Notes: generated by a model from the sequence alone, not told the origin. A stretch of DNA of 64,000 nucleotides from Brachyspira pilosicoli (GCF_036997485.1 NZ_JAWLPU010000001.1:1054001-1118000); one strand, 5' to 3'; counted from the first letter of the stretch, positions 25,072 through 35,089 are shown. Numbers and translations are program-made.

Positions 25072-26913
25072 ATGAAAAATAAATTTAAAAGCCTAACAAT
25101 ACAAATCCCAATGGCAATTAATATATTTATTACTTCATTGCTGTTTATATCAATCTTTACATTGGTAAGAATGTCTTCTAAAGCTATTGATAAAGCTACT
25201 TATGACGGTTTTCAAACTACTGTAAAAGGATATACTACTTTTATAAACTCTTGGTCTGAAAATCAGCTTGTATTGTCAGATACTTATTCTTCATTGTCAT
25301 TCGTAATTAATTATATGATACAAAGAAACGTTGAAGCAGAGGCTAATATGCTTACTGTATTAGGGCTAATGGGGGCGAAGAATCCTTATGTAATTAGTTT
25401 ATCATTGGTAGAAAAAGACAGTACTATTATAAATAGTTCGTCAAAAGGAGATAATATCACTGGTAAAAAAATATCTGAATTGTTTCCAGAACTGTGGCAA
25501 AAATTTGATAATGTTAAAAAACCTACATTATCAGATTATATATATAAAAATAATGATGGAAAATGGATTATAGGCTGTATATCGCCTGTACTTTCAAGGA
25601 CTGATAAAAGTTATTTGGGAGCTATGCTTGTAATATTGGATTGGTCTAAGGTTGTTGATGAGATGCTAATTAATATAGGGGATAATTTTGATAATGATAG
25701 AAGGATTTTTATTATTAATCAAAAAAATATTATAATGCATAATTTATTAGATAATATTGGGAAAGAATTTCCAAAAGAGTTTAATAATATAATTAATGAA
25801 AAAGAAGGGTATCTATCATTTACAGAATCATCTGTAGAAAAATCATGCTTCTTTTACTCTGCTAATGCACTTCCTTGGAAATTGGCTGTTGCTATACCGA
25901 ATAAGATATTAAATCAAAATAAAAATCAATTAATAGTTACAGGAATTATTATTGGAATAATAGGAATTATTATTGCATATATAATAGGATATTTATATAC
26001 AAAAATAAAAATTTCGCCTTTAAAAATTGTAGCAAAAGAAGCAAAAGATATGTCAAAAGGGAATTTTATATTAGAAGAACATAAATTCCAAAATAATGAA
26101 ATAGGAGAGATAGCAGATTCTTTTAGAGAGATGAGAGATGCATTATCTAGTATAATTAATAAAGTTAATAATACTTCGCAAAAAATTAATGAATCAGCTT
26201 TAACATTATCAAGAGGAAGTGGTGATTTAGAAAGAAGAACAGAAGAACAGGCAAGCAGTTTGGAAGAAACATCATCGGCAATACATCAAATGGCTTCTAC
26301 AATAAAAACTTCTACATCAAATTCTTTAGAAGGAAACAATATGATGGCATCGTCTAAAGAAGCAGTAGAAAATGGTGCTAATAGCATATCAGAAACTACA
26401 AAAAACATAGAAGAAGTTTATGAAGATAGTGAAAAAATTAAAAGCATTACAAAAACAATAGAAGATATAGCTTTTCAAACTAATATACTTGCATTAAATG
26501 CTTCTGTAGAAGCAGCACGTGCAGGAGAACATGGAAGAGGTTTTTCTGTTGTAGCTTCTGAAGTGAGAAACTTAGCTCAAAATGCACAAACTTCAGCTAA
26601 AGATATAACATTGTTAATAGATAATATATATGAAAAAATTAATAAATCAGCAGAAACAGCAAGAGAATCTAAATTAATATTTGATGATATACAATCAAAA
26701 GTAGAAAATACTGCTAAAATAATGAATGAGATAAGTACAACTGCATTAGAACAAGAAACTTCTATAGAACATATAAATATATCTATATCAAAAATAGATG
26801 ATATCACTAATAAAAATGTTTCTTTAGTAGATGAGACAGCATTATCATCAAAAGAAATTTTAGAACAAGCAAAGCAATTAAAAGAGATTATGAATTTTTT
26901 CAAAATGTCCTAA
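25072..26913 (+). CDS. Methyl-accepting chemotaxis protein
   Basis: A 613-residue inner-membrane receptor. Membrane helix 1 (about 12-35) and helix 2 (about 288-312) enclose a periplasmic sensor of some 250 residues with the strand pattern of a dCache domain. A HAMP domain follows (about 312-365), then a cytoplasmic coiled-coil signalling region with the conserved tip [26 protein letters not shown] (about 465-490), which binds CheA and CheW. The ligand is unknown. The C-terminus has no CheR-binding pentapeptide. No che genes lie nearby. The gene stands alone and ends about 70 bases before the next plus-strand gene, which has its own promoter. Confidence 0.93.
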   Translation: MKNKFKSLTIQIPMAINIFITSLLFISIFTLVRMSSKAIDKATYDGFQTTVKGYTTFINSWSENQLVLSDTYSSLSFVINYMIQRNVEAEANMLTVLGLMGAKNPYVISLSLVEKDSTIINSSSKGDNITGKKISELFPELWQKFDNVKKPTLSDYIYKNNDGKWIIGCISPVLSRTDKSYLGAMLVILDWSKVVDEMLINIGDNFDNDRRIFIINQKNIIMHNLLDNIGKEFPKEFNNIINEKEGYLSFTESSVEKSCFFYSANALPWKLAVAIPNKILNQNKNQLIVTGIIIGIIGIIIAYIIGYLYTKIKISPLKIVAKEAKDMSKGNFILEEHKFQNNEIGEIADSFREMRDALSSIINKVNNTSQKINESALTLSRGSGDLERRTEEQASSLEETSSAIHQMASTIKTSTSNSLEGNNMMASSKEAVENGANSISETTKNIEEVYEDSEKIKSITKTIEDIAFQTNILALNASVEAARAGEHGRGFSVVASEVRNLAQNAQTSAKDITLLIDNIYEKINKSAETARESKLIFDDIQSKVENTAKIMNEISTTALEQETSIEHINISISKIDDITNKNVSLVDETALSSKEILEQAKQLKEIMNFFKMS

Positions 26914-26922
26914 TCTTTAAAA

Positions 26923-26950
26923 TTGACAATAAAATATTTATGTATATAAT
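26923..26950 (+). promoter_or_regulatory. Probable promoter of the 26981 gene
   Basis: TTGACA (26923-26928), 16-base spacer, TATAAT (26945-26950): both hexamers are perfect. The ATG follows 31 bases later. Confidence 0.7.
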
Positions 26951-26980
26951 ATCAAAATATTTTGTTATCTGGACATATTT

Positions 26981-28096
26981 ATGAAAAATATAAAAAAATT
27001 ATTTACTTTTTCTTGTTTTATTATAATAATAGCTTCTTCAATTCTAAATGCACAAACAGCATATACTAATGCAATAATGCCGAAACTACCCAATGCATTC
27101 GATATGTTTATAGGAAGAGAGGGAAACAATGAACTTCCTCAATATATAAAACCAGACTATTTTAGAGATGATTATAAAAGAACTTTGCCAAATCTAAATG
27201 ATACGAATTTAAGCTTCTTTGAGAAATATCCATTAGAATTTCATTTAGTTTCAACTTTCTCTTATGCAATCGCTGTAAATACTTTTAATATGAGGGATAC
27301 TTTTGCTACCATTGGGCAAACTTTTCATAATGATTATATACAATTTACAGGTTTTATCACAGCTTATGGATACTTTGATACACATAATCCAGAGATAAAT
27401 TATCCATATATAAGAGGAAACGGAGGTTTATATGATGGAGGTGTACAGGCTGTATTTGTTGATAGAATATTAGTTTCTGCAAGAGGAAAGGCAACTTTTG
27501 ATATTAATACTACAACATTTATGCTTATACCGCATTATTATGACACCACACAAAATCCAGCATATATAGATACTCCTGATTATTATATACCTCAAGTATT
27601 AAATGGTCCAGGAATGAGAGTGGGGTTTATAGGAAACCATTATGAGATAGCATATTCGCAGGGAGATTTTAGACATAGCATACCAAAAGCATTATTATTA
27701 AGATTTAATATACCAAATATAGAGTTTAGATTTCTTTATGAGCATGAAAACAGAAGAGAGCCTCAAAATTATCATATAACATTATTTGATTCTCTTGTTC
27801 AGGCTTCTGCCACTTTCAGATTCCCTCTTATGAATGAAACTATTTGGCTTAATGCTATTGCTGAATATACTTGGAGAGAAAATGATGCTCATTATATAAG
27901 ATTAGAACAAGGATTTGAATGGTATATGCTCAATATTGCCTTGAGAGAAATGGTGCATATAAAAGATAAAGATGCTAAACTTTATTTAGAATATGCTATA
28001 TTTGGGAAATTTAAAGCCGGTCCTGCAGAGTTTAATGTTGGTTTCCAAGGTGCTACAGACGGAAGATACTATATTGCTGGAAATGTAAAACTATAG
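26981..28096 (+). CDS. Exported protein of unknown function, probable outer-membrane beta-barrel
   Basis: A 371-residue protein with a signal peptide (about 1-25, ending SSILNA). The mature part is rich in aromatic residues and alternates short amphipathic strands (FHLVSTFSYAIAVNTF, YIQFTGFITAYGYF, FRFLYEHENRREP, IWLNAIAEYTWREN, FNVGFQGATDGRYYIAGNVKL) with Asn/Asp/Tyr-rich turns. The terminal residue is Leu and the last strand has the barrel pattern. I do not recognise a named family. It starts 31 bases after a consensus promoter, so it is likely well expressed. Confidence 0.65.
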   Translation: MKNIKKLFTFSCFIIIIASSILNAQTAYTNAIMPKLPNAFDMFIGREGNNELPQYIKPDYFRDDYKRTLPNLNDTNLSFFEKYPLEFHLVSTFSYAIAVNTFNMRDTFATIGQTFHNDYIQFTGFITAYGYFDTHNPEINYPYIRGNGGLYDGGVQAVFVDRILVSARGKATFDINTTTFMLIPHYYDTTQNPAYIDTPDYYIPQVLNGPGMRVGFIGNHYEIAYSQGDFRHSIPKALLLRFNIPNIEFRFLYEHENRREPQNYHITLFDSLVQASATFRFPLMNETIWLNAIAEYTWRENDAHYIRLEQGFEWYMLNIALREMVHIKDKDAKLYLEYAIFGKFKAGPAEFNVGFQGATDGRYYIAGNVKL

Positions 28097-28145
28097 TAAG
28101 TATTTTATTTATAATATATAATATTATTTTATGGAGGTGCTAATA

Positions 28146-28568
28146 ATGAAAAAAATAATATATATTGTTCTTGCATTATCAATAATCATAACATCTTATG
28201 GATATTGTCAATCTATTGCAATAAGTGAGGTTCCAAAAAGCTCCATAATGTTTGCTGACAAATATTTCTCAGATTATTATCTATATAGAGCGGCTAAATC
28301 ATCTGGGGGATATGTTTTAATATTCAAAGGCGGGTTAAAAATATATGTAAACTTTAATGGCGACTGGCATACTATAAGCGGCGGCGGAGATGAAATATCT
28401 ATAGATTATATAGAAGATAAAATAAAAAATACTGTAAAAAAAGAATTTCCAGATGAAAAAGTAGTATATATACAGAAAAAGACTAAAGAATATAAAATAC
28501 AATTTAAAAGCAGAAGAAAAATTACTATAGACTTTGACGGCAATATTACAAAAGGCGGTAGAGATTAA
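28146..28568 (+). CDS. Small exported PepSY-like protein (DUF2874 type)
   Basis: A 140-residue protein with a signal peptide (ending YGYCQS). Its pattern of two PepSY-like halves is clear: YVLIFKGGLKIYVNFNGDWHTISGG, then a helix KNTVKKEFPDEKVVYIQKKTKEYKI, then KITIDFDGNI. The proteins of this fold are periplasmic and of uncertain role. The start is ATG 28146, six bases after GGAGGTG; the upstream in-frame ATG at 28131 overlaps that site. The gene at 29760 codes for a paralog (VVFKGGSSIQFNFKGEWINI, FFDNEGNRI). Its stop overlaps the converging glycosyltransferase gene by four bases. Confidence 0.75.
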   Translation: MKKIIYIVLALSIIITSYGYCQSIAISEVPKSSIMFADKYFSDYYLYRAAKSSGGYVLIFKGGLKIYVNFNGDWHTISGGGDEISIDYIEDKIKNTVKKEFPDEKVVYIQKKTKEYKIQFKSRRKITIDFDGNITKGGRD

Positions 28569-29677
28569 ATATTATCTGCTAAATATTTAACAATATCATC
28601 TCTAACATTTCTGCCATAATAATCAAATTGTGCTTCTCTCATTTTTACAAGCTTTTCTCTATTATTAGCAATAAGTAAGTCTATTTTATTGAATATATCA
28701 TCTGTAGATTTTGAATCTAAACCTAAACCATTTTGCTGTATATAAATAGGATTTTCCTCTTCCTGACCTGGTAAAGCCCCCATAGATACTATTGGAATGA
28801 TGCAATTAACTGCCTCTATTATTGCTGTAGGACCTGATCTTGTTATTAATATATCATTACTATGAAAAAGTTTTGGTATGTCTTGTGTATAACCTATTAT
28901 CTGAGGACTATAACTTCTTGATGAATAAAATTTATTTATTTTATTGTATGTACGCTTATTTCTTCCGCATACTATTGTAACTTCGCAATTATATCTGCTG
29001 TAAAGATTTTTTATTATATATAAAAGTCTTTTAGTTTTTTCAGAATTATTAAGTATTAATATTTTTAATTTATCTGTAATATTTGTATTTTTAATAATCT
29101 CTTCCTTACTCGTAAAAGGAGCATCAAAACCATTTCTTACAGGAAGTCCAAATGTAATAACCTTTTCTCTGTCTATACCGTTTTTTATCATATATTCTGT
29201 AGCCTCTTTAGATGGGCTTATAATTTTGTCTGCTCTATTATCAAACCATATTCTTGTTATAGTTATTAAGTCTGTAATGAGTATGAAAAACTTTACATCT
29301 AATTTCTTTTTTTCTATTATATTTAATAAGCTTCCGCTAAAAAGAGGGTGAACATTTAAAATTAAATCAGGTTTATATTGTTTATAAATTTTTAAGAAAC
29401 TTCTCTTAATTGTTATAGAATTATTTCTGTTAATAAAATCTTTATTTTTAAATGAAAACTTAAAAATTTTCTCCCAAAGTTTAGGAAAATATTTTACACA
29501 CTGATTATAAAGTCTCTCAGCAGCTAATAAATCAGGTCCTCCCAAAGTAAAACCGTTTATTACTTTTATTTCGATACTATCTTTATATAATTTTTCAAAA
29601 CCCTGAATAAGTGCTGTATGTACACTCTTATGACCGTGACCTGTATATTCTGATGATATTATAAGTATCTTTTTCAT
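28565..29677 (-). CDS. MGDG-synthase-type glycosyltransferase (diacylglycerol sugar transferase)
   Basis: A 370-residue GT28/GT-B enzyme. The N-terminus ISSEYTGHGHKSVHTAL (7-23) is the lipid-acceptor motif (GHGH-S) of MGDG synthases and processive diacylglycerol glucosyltransferases such as UgtP. The C-terminal half has the donor-binding region VCGRNKRTYNKI, IGYTQDIPKLFHSNDILITRSGPTAIIEA and the loop GQEEENPIYIQQNGLG. The enzyme would make monoglycosyl diacylglycerol, a main glycolipid of Brachyspira membranes (family knowledge; the product sugar is not readable). It is a peripheral inner-membrane protein. It is also a plausible source of the lipid used by the LtaS-like enzymes in this window. 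Confidence 0.88.
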   Translation of the reverse strand: MKKILIISSEYTGHGHKSVHTALIQGFEKLYKDSIEIKVINGFTLGGPDLLAAERLYNQCVKYFPKLWEKIFKFSFKNKDFINRNNSITIKRSFLKIYKQYKPDLILNVHPLFSGSLLNIIEKKKLDVKFFILITDLITITRIWFDNRADKIISPSKEATEYMIKNGIDREKVITFGLPVRNGFDAPFTSKEEIIKNTNITDKLKILILNNSEKTKRLLYIIKNLYSRYNCEVTIVCGRNKRTYNKINKFYSSRSYSPQIIGYTQDIPKLFHSNDILITRSGPTAIIEAVNCIIPIVSMGALPGQEEENPIYIQQNGLGLDSKSTDDIFNKIDLLIANNREKLVKMREAQFDYYGRNVRDDIVKYLADNI

Positions 29678-29759
29678 TTTTTTCCTTCTATAACTGTAAT
29701 ATTCATAGATATATTATAATAAAATGAAATCTTTTGTCAATCTAATCATCAAATAGTTT

Positions 29760-30188
29760 TCAAATCCTATTTCCTTCATTGTCAAAAAATACTATTTTCC
29801 CATCATCAACTTTAAATTGATATCCTTTAGATTTTTTATATATTGAGTTTATTTTACTATATTTTGATTTTATAGTATTTATAATATTTGAAGGTATAAA
29901 CTTACTTGCTGTTTCAAATGTTATTATATTTCTATTGCCTATAATATTAATCCATTCTCCTTTAAAATTAAATTGAATAGAACTTCCGCCTTTAAATACA
30001 ACTATATAATGATGGCTCATCATAGTGTTATGAACAGTATAAGTATTAAAATTATTTTCTATAAATTCTTTTGAAATATCAGGAAGCCTTTCATAAGGTA
30101 TCATAGTAAAATTACTATCATCATAAAAATATAAATAACCAGAGCTAAAAAAACTTAAAGACAATAAAAATAAATAAAGCTTTTTCAT
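29760..30188 (-). CDS. Small exported PepSY-like protein, paralog of the 28146 gene product
   Basis: A 142-residue protein with a signal peptide (ending FFSSGYL). The mature part repeats the pattern of its paralog: YIVVFKGGSSIQFNFKGEWINIIG, a helix IINTIKSKYSKINSIYKKSKGYQF and VFFDNEGNRI. The shared FKGG...FNG/KW core is easy to align. It is encoded on the same strand as the glycosyltransferase, 82 bases upstream of it, so the two paralogs flank that gene. Function unknown; periplasmic binding is likely. Confidence 0.7.
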   Translation of the reverse strand: MKKLYLFLLSLSFFSSGYLYFYDDSNFTMIPYERLPDISKEFIENNFNTYTVHNTMMSHHYIVVFKGGSSIQFNFKGEWINIIGNRNIITFETASKFIPSNIINTIKSKYSKINSIYKKSKGYQFKVDDGKIVFFDNEGNRI

Positions 30189-30243
30189 TATTAATTTTCT
30201 CTATATTTTATATATTACTAATTATAATATAATAAAATATTTG

Positions 30244-30738
30244 TTATATTGTATATGCTTTTTTCCAAATATTATTAAGTTTATCTTGCAAAATAAGAGA
30301 AGATGCATTTATTATATATATAAAACTAAAAGGTATAACTCTTAAAATAGCAAAAATTCTATCAATATCATCATCTATATAATTAGCACTTATAGCAAAA
30401 ATAATAGCACTAAATATTATATTTAAAAATAAAGCAATAAAAATAACAATATCTATTAAAACTATCATAACCGTTTTATCTTCAGTATTATTCATACCGA
30501 CTTGAGCAGGTATTTCTTTATAAACTATCTTACCATATTTGTAATACCAATACTTAAAATAAAGTCCGCAAGTAAAAAATCCCAACAATACTTCAATCAA
30601 AGGGTTAATATCTTCTTTACCTGTGAAATCTTTTATTTCTTTTGAAGTTTTATATATCCAATAATAATAAAATAATCCACAGCTGGCTATATTTAGCATA
30701 AGAAGCATAGGAATTTGTAAAACAGTACCTTTTTTCAT
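30244..30738 (-). CDS. DUF4234 family membrane protein
   Basis: A 164-residue membrane protein with four predicted helices. The N-terminal motif MLLMLNIASCGLFYYYWIYKTSKEI and the following LLGFFTCGLYFKYWYYKYGKI show the paired Gly-Leu-(Tyr/Phe)-x-x-Tyr-Trp pattern that defines DUF4234. No enzymatic residues are evident and the function of the family is unknown. It lies 24 bases downstream of the aspartate kinase gene on the same strand and may be cotranscribed with it. Confidence 0.78.
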   Translation of the reverse strand: MKKGTVLQIPMLLMLNIASCGLFYYYWIYKTSKEIKDFTGKEDINPLIEVLLGFFTCGLYFKYWYYKYGKIVYKEIPAQVGMNNTEDKTVMIVLIDIVIFIALFLNIIFSAIIFAISANYIDDDIDRIFAILRVIPFSFIYIINASSLILQDKLNNIWKKAYTI

Positions 30739-30762
30739 AAATACATATTTATAAACTGCTAA

Positions 30763-32115
30763 TTATTCATTAAAAAAAGCTTTATATAAAGCATTAATGG
30801 CCTTATTTAAATCTTTCTCTTTTACACCTATCATAATACTAGCTTCACTAATACTTTGGTTAAGCATTTCAATATTAACATTAGCTTTTTCAATAGCATT
30901 CATAGCCTTAGCAGATATACCAACAACCTCCTGCATACCCTCTCCAACAAGCATTATTAAAGCCAATTCATTATCAAAAAATACATTATCTACATTAAGC
31001 TCATCACGAACTCTTTCATAAATGCGTTTCTCTTTCTCTTCTGTTAAAGTAGAGCCTCTAACTATTACAGATATATTATCTATTCCAGAAGGAGCGTGCT
31101 GATATGGTATTCCTTCATCTTCTATTATTCCTAATAATTTTCTTCCAAAGCCAACTTCTCTATTCATAAGATATTTACTAACATAAAGACAAGAGAAATC
31201 AGATTCTCCAGAAATGCCAACCACAGGATTCTTTAATTTATCTCTTTTTGCAACTATTTTAGTTCCTTTTGATGCTGTGTTATTAGTATTAAGTATATGA
31301 ACAGGTATGTTAGCCTCATAAACAGGCTGGAGTGCCTCTGCATGAAGAACATTAAAACCGCCATAGCTAAGTTCTCTCATCTCTCTATATGTAAACTCAT
31401 CTATAAGTTTAGGATTATCCACTATACTAGGAGAGGCAGCCAAAACACCATCTACATCAGTAAAGTTTTCATATACTTCAGCATTTACGGCTTTAGCAAG
31501 TATGGAGCCTGTAATATCGCTTCCGCCTCTTGGGAAAGTTACAACATCACCTTTCTTAGTATATCCAAAAAATCCCGGGAAAACTACTATAGCACTTTCA
31601 TCTTTTAATTTGGAAAGATTATTGTAAGAGACATCGAGTACAGTAGCATTTCCAAACTCTTCAGATAATAATAATCCAGCATCTTTAGGGTTAACATATT
31701 TGGCTTCTACTCCCAAACTATTGATATATGAAGCTACCACTTTAGCATTAATATCTTCTCCAAGTGCTTTAACTCCATCTGTAAACTTTGTAGGGATACT
31801 TTTATCTTCTGATATTCTTTTTTTTATGTCACTGTCAATCTCTTCTAAAAGTGAATGGGATAGGCCTAAATCATCTATTATATTTTTAAATCTTTCTAAG
31901 ATTATTTTTAATTCATGATTACCATCTTTTCCAGCAAGTATTGCATCGGCAAGTGCTATAAGCAAATCTGTAACTTTAGTATCTTCTTTCACTCTTTTAC
32001 CTGGTGCAGAAACTACAACTATTCTTCTATCTTTATCAGATAAAATTATATCTACAACTTTTTTTATTTGTACAGCATTAGCAAGCGAAGAGCCCCCGAA
32101 TTTTGCAACTTTCAT
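30763..32115 (-). CDS. lysC: Aspartate kinase
   Basis: Phosphorylates aspartate, the first step toward lysine, threonine, methionine and diaminopimelate. The 450-residue protein begins MKVAKFGGSSLANAVQIKKV, the ATP-site motif, and continues with VVVSAPGKR, TFPRGGSDITGSILA (aspartate site) and FTDVDGVLAASP. It closes with two ACT domains (about 295-450, with VVGISGESDFSC and IMLVGEGMQEVVGISAKAMNAI) that bind the feedback inhibitor. I start at ATG 32115, seven bases after GGAG; an upstream in-frame start would add 15 unrelated residues. No T-box or lysine riboswitch was seen upstream. Confidence 0.94.
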   Translation of the reverse strand: MKVAKFGGSSLANAVQIKKVVDIILSDKDRRIVVVSAPGKRVKEDTKVTDLLIALADAILAGKDGNHELKIILERFKNIIDDLGLSHSLLEEIDSDIKKRISEDKSIPTKFTDGVKALGEDINAKVVASYINSLGVEAKYVNPKDAGLLLSEEFGNATVLDVSYNNLSKLKDESAIVVFPGFFGYTKKGDVVTFPRGGSDITGSILAKAVNAEVYENFTDVDGVLAASPSIVDNPKLIDEFTYREMRELSYGGFNVLHAEALQPVYEANIPVHILNTNNTASKGTKIVAKRDKLKNPVVGISGESDFSCLYVSKYLMNREVGFGRKLLGIIEDEGIPYQHAPSGIDNISVIVRGSTLTEEKEKRIYERVRDELNVDNVFFDNELALIMLVGEGMQEVVGISAKAMNAIEKANVNIEMLNQSISEASIMIGVKEKDLNKAINALYKAFFNE

Positions 32116-32329
32116 AATATACTCCATAAAAATACAAAATATTTCTACATATAATAACATAAATATATTTTTTATTCAATTATCAGAGTATAAAATTAAT
32201 TAAAATAGTAAATTTTATATTAAAAAATTATTATTTTTTGAAATTTAGTTATGTTTTTTTATAAAGATAGTTATATAAAGTGATATATAGGCACTATAAA
32301 AAATAGTTATAAAATTAATTAAAATAAAT

Positions 32330-32364
32330 AAAAGCTCTGCGACAAATATCAACAGAGCTTTTTT
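32330..32364. terminator. Terminator of the VOR/KOR operon
   Basis: AAAGCTCTG (32331-32339) pairs with CAGAGCTTT (32353-32361) over a 13-base loop. A-rich and T-rich flanks make it usable on both strands. The operon on the minus strand stops at 32388. Confidence 0.85.
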
Positions 32365-32387
32365 AATATTTAATAATTGTTTAAATT

Positions 32388-32942
32388 TTAAGAAATCAAA
32401 CTTTTAACAGCATCACGTCCTGCATTCAAAGCCTTTTCATTTCCAGGCAAAAACTCTTTTTTTCTCTCACCAAATACTTTTAAGAAAGCTTGTTGAATAC
32501 TGTCAAAAGAAACAATATTCTGAAGTGTAAGCAAAGCACCAAGCATAACCATATTAGCAGCCTTAGGGTTACCAATATCTCCTGCTATCTTATTAGCTTC
32601 CACATAAGCAACGCGAACATCATTTCTTGAAGCTTTTTTTTCTATTAGAGAAGAGTTAATAAGAAGAACTCCATTAGGAAGAACATCTTTTTCAAATTTA
32701 GTTAAAGAAGGTAGGTTCATTATCACAGCAGCAGTAGCATCATGTGAAACAATAGGAGAGCCAACAAGTTCATCACTCACAACCACAGAACAGTTAGCCG
32801 TACCTCCGCGCATCTCAGGTCCATAAGAAGGACACCAAGTAACATGCTTATTTTCTATCATACCTGCATAAGCAATCATCTGTCCCATAGACATAACACC
32901 CTGCCCGCCAAAACCAGCAAAAATTAATCTTTCTGTACTCAT
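32388..32942 (-). CDS. 2-oxoacid:ferredoxin oxidoreductase, gamma subunit
   Basis: A 184-residue gamma (domain III) subunit that helps bind CoA and shape the active site. It begins [23 protein letters not shown] (5-27) and continues with [29 protein letters not shown], the two hallmark blocks of the KorC/VorC family, then [13 protein letters not shown]. It is the last gene of the four-gene operon ferredoxin-alpha-beta-gamma, 21 bases after the beta gene. Confidence 0.92.
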   Translation of the reverse strand: MSTERLIFAGFGGQGVMSMGQMIAYAGMIENKHVTWCPSYGPEMRGGTANCSVVVSDELVGSPIVSHDATAAVIMNLPSLTKFEKDVLPNGVLLINSSLIEKKASRNDVRVAYVEANKIAGDIGNPKAANMVMLGALLTLQNIVSFDSIQQAFLKVFGERKKEFLPGNEKALNAGRDAVKSLIS

Positions 32943-32963
32943 ATATGGATACCTCCTTATTTT

Positions 32964-33698
32964 TTAACCATCATTTCTAAAATTGCCAAGCGGATAATGA
33001 GGAATTAAATAATCTCTTATCCATTTATGTGCATCGGTTGGAGATATGCCCCAGTTAGTAGTACAGCTTGTAAGCATTTCTACTATAGAGAATCCCTTTC
33101 CAGCAATCTGATTTTCAAAAGCCTTTTTAGTAGCCATTTTAGCCTTTCTAATATTTGCCGGACTATCCAAAGCAACTCTCTCAACAAAAGTAGCTCCTTC
33201 AATAGTAGCAAGCATCTCACAAACTCTTATAGGCTTGCCAGCTCTGTGAAAATCTCTTCCAGCTTGAGTGGTAGTAGTTTTTTGACCTTCAAGAGTTGTA
33301 GGAGCCATCTGTCCGCCGGTCATACCATAAATAGCATTATTTAGGAAAATAACAGTGATGTTTTCACCGCGTGCTGCAGCATGCACTATCTCAGCAGTGC
33401 CAATAGCAGCTAAATCTCCATCGCCTTGAAGCGTAAACACCACGCTGTCTGGAACAGCTCTCTTTACTCCAGTAGCAACAGCAGGAGCCCTTCCATGTGC
33501 CGCTTGCTGCGTATCGCAATTAAAATATTTATAAGCAAGTACAGAACATCCTACAGAAGCTATACCAACAGCCCTGTCTAATACTCCCAGTTCCTCTAAG
33601 CATTCGGCTATTATTCTTTGTGATGTCCCATGCATACAACCTGGGCAATAATGTGTCCTGCTATCAGTAAGCCCCTTAGATTTTTCAAATACTATCAT
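32964..33698 (-). CDS. 2-oxoacid:ferredoxin oxidoreductase, beta subunit (TPP-binding)
   Basis: A 244-residue subunit that holds thiamine diphosphate and a 4Fe-4S cluster. Motifs: HYCPGCMHGTSQRII (Fe-S Cys), SVGCSVLAYKYFNCD, the TPP block TLQGDGDLAAIGTAEIVHAAARGENITVIFLNN, and a C-terminal Cys in LTSCTTNWG. Its start overlaps the end of the alpha gene by four bases (translational coupling). Confidence 0.93.
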   Translation of the reverse strand: MIVFEKSKGLTDSRTHYCPGCMHGTSQRIIAECLEELGVLDRAVGIASVGCSVLAYKYFNCDTQQAAHGRAPAVATGVKRAVPDSVVFTLQGDGDLAAIGTAEIVHAAARGENITVIFLNNAIYGMTGGQMAPTTLEGQKTTTTQAGRDFHRAGKPIRVCEMLATIEGATFVERVALDSPANIRKAKMATKKAFENQIAGKGFSIVEMLTSCTTNWGISPTDAHKWIRDYLIPHYPLGNFRNDG

Positions 33699-34750
33699 AA
33701 AATACCTCCTGCAAACTCTCTAACATGCTCTATAATCTCATAAGCTGCAGGAACTAATCCGCCAGCTTTACCAAAAAACTTAACAGGCGCTTTACATTCA
33801 ATAGCAAGCTTAATATCATCAATCATCTGCCCCATACTCATCTCTACAGAAACATATAATTTACAATTAGGATTATTAAATGCTTTTACAGGGAAAGGCC
33901 ATAAAGTTTGCGGGCGAATCATGCCTACTTTTTTGCCTTCAGCTCTGAATGTATCAACAACGCCCCTCACAACCCTAGACATAGTGCCGTAAGAAACAAG
34001 TATAACATCTGCATCATCTGTTTTATAATTTTCAGCTCTTGCTTCTTTTTCTTTTATTTCGTTATATTTTTCTTGAAGATGTATGTTATGTTGATAAAGT
34101 AATTCAGGCTCTAAATAAAGTGAATTAACAATGTTTTTTTCTCTTTTTCCTCTTGTTCCATTAGCAGCCCAAGTTTTCTCTTTTAATTCATATTTAGGTT
34201 TATATATAATTTCTACAGGCTCCATCATCTGCCCAATAAATCCATCAGCAGCCACATAAACAGGTGTTCTATAATGGTCAGCCATATCAAAAGCTTCCAT
34301 AATCATGTCTGCTGCTTCTTGTAAATTTGCAGGAGCTAAAACAGGGCAATTATAATCACCGTCTCCGCCGCCTCTAGTCATCATATTATAATCACTCTGA
34401 GCAGGCTGTATGCTTCCAAGACCTGGACCGCCGCGCATAACATTAAGTATAACAGCAGGAATCTCGGCTCCAGCTAAATATGATATACCCTCCTGTTTTA
34501 AAGCTATTCCAGGTGATGATGATGATGTCATAGCACGCACGCCAGCTCCACCAGCACCATAAACCATATTAATAGCAGCTATTTCGCTTTCTGCTTGTAC
34601 AAAAGCTCCTCCTGACTCATACATAGCTTTAGACATAAATTCTGGTATCTCATTTTGCGGTGTAATAGGATATCCAAAAAAACATTTGCATCCAGCAGCA
34701 ATAGCCGCAGCAGCCATAGCCTCATTACCTTTCATCAAACTTCTAGCCAT
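33695..34750 (-). CDS. vorB: 2-oxoacid:ferredoxin oxidoreductase, alpha subunit (VorB-type)
   Basis: A 351-residue subunit with substrate- and CoA-binding domains I and II. It opens MKGNEAMAAAAIAAGCKCFFGYPITPQNEI. It continues with AESEIAAINMVYGAGGAG, MTSSSSPGIALKQEGISYLAGAEIP and MRGGPGLGSIQPAQSDY, which match the branched-chain (VOR) or 2-oxoglutarate (KOR) classes rather than pyruvate enzymes. The closest pattern I know is the VorB annotation, so 2-oxoisovalerate-type substrates are favoured. It overlaps the stop of the ferredoxin gene by one base (TAATG). Confidence 0.9.
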   Translation of the reverse strand: MARSLMKGNEAMAAAAIAAGCKCFFGYPITPQNEIPEFMSKAMYESGGAFVQAESEIAAINMVYGAGGAGVRAMTSSSSPGIALKQEGISYLAGAEIPAVILNVMRGGPGLGSIQPAQSDYNMMTRGGGDGDYNCPVLAPANLQEAADMIMEAFDMADHYRTPVYVAADGFIGQMMEPVEIIYKPKYELKEKTWAANGTRGKREKNIVNSLYLEPELLYQHNIHLQEKYNEIKEKEARAENYKTDDADVILVSYGTMSRVVRGVVDTFRAEGKKVGMIRPQTLWPFPVKAFNNPNCKLYVSVEMSMGQMIDDIKLAIECKAPVKFFGKAGGLVPAAYEIIEHVREFAGGIL

Positions 34751-34986
34751 TATTTACCCTCCTTCTTCTCATCAAGTCTCTCTACTTTTATACATATATC
34801 TGGGCACATCATGGCACAGTTAGCACAGCCTATACATTTATCCATATCTGTAACCGCTGCAGGATAATACCCCCAAGAATTCATATTCTCCTTATCTAAA
34901 TATAATATCTTGGTAGGACATACAGATACGCAATTTGAACAACCCTTGCATTGTTCGCTATCAATAATAACACGACCTTTAGCCAT
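34750..34986 (-). CDS. Ferredoxin-type delta subunit of the 2-oxoacid oxidoreductase
   Basis: A 78-residue ferredoxin with two 4Fe-4S motifs, CKGCSNCVSVCPT (about 13-25) and CIGCANCAMMCPD (about 51-63). It carries electrons from the enzyme to external acceptors. It is the first gene of the operon, with GGAGG seven bases before the ATG. Confidence 0.93.
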   Translation of the reverse strand: MAKGRVIIDSEQCKGCSNCVSVCPTKILYLDKENMNSWGYYPAAVTDMDKCIGCANCAMMCPDICIKVERLDEKKEGK

Positions 34987-35061
34987 ATTACCTCCATTAT
35001 TTTTTAAAAAAATTATAATAATTGACTATACTTTTAATACAAAATTTATTTACCTATAATT

Positions 35062-35089
35062 AGTATATTAAAAAAATAATGTTTGTCAA
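35062..35089 (-). promoter_or_regulatory. Probable promoter of the VOR/KOR operon
   Basis: On the minus strand TTGACA (35084-35089), 16-base spacer, TATACT (35062-35067), about 75 bases before the ferredoxin ATG. Confidence 0.6.

Noticed and set aside
32116-32160. Upstream in-frame start of aspartate kinase adding 15 residues
   Set aside because: The family starts at MKVAKFGGSS, and GGAG is placed correctly for the ATG at 32115.
32161-32387. Lysine riboswitch or T-box before aspartate kinase
   Set aside because: Only A/T-rich sequence and the terminator of the neighbouring operon are present; no conserved aptamer or T-box motif was seen.
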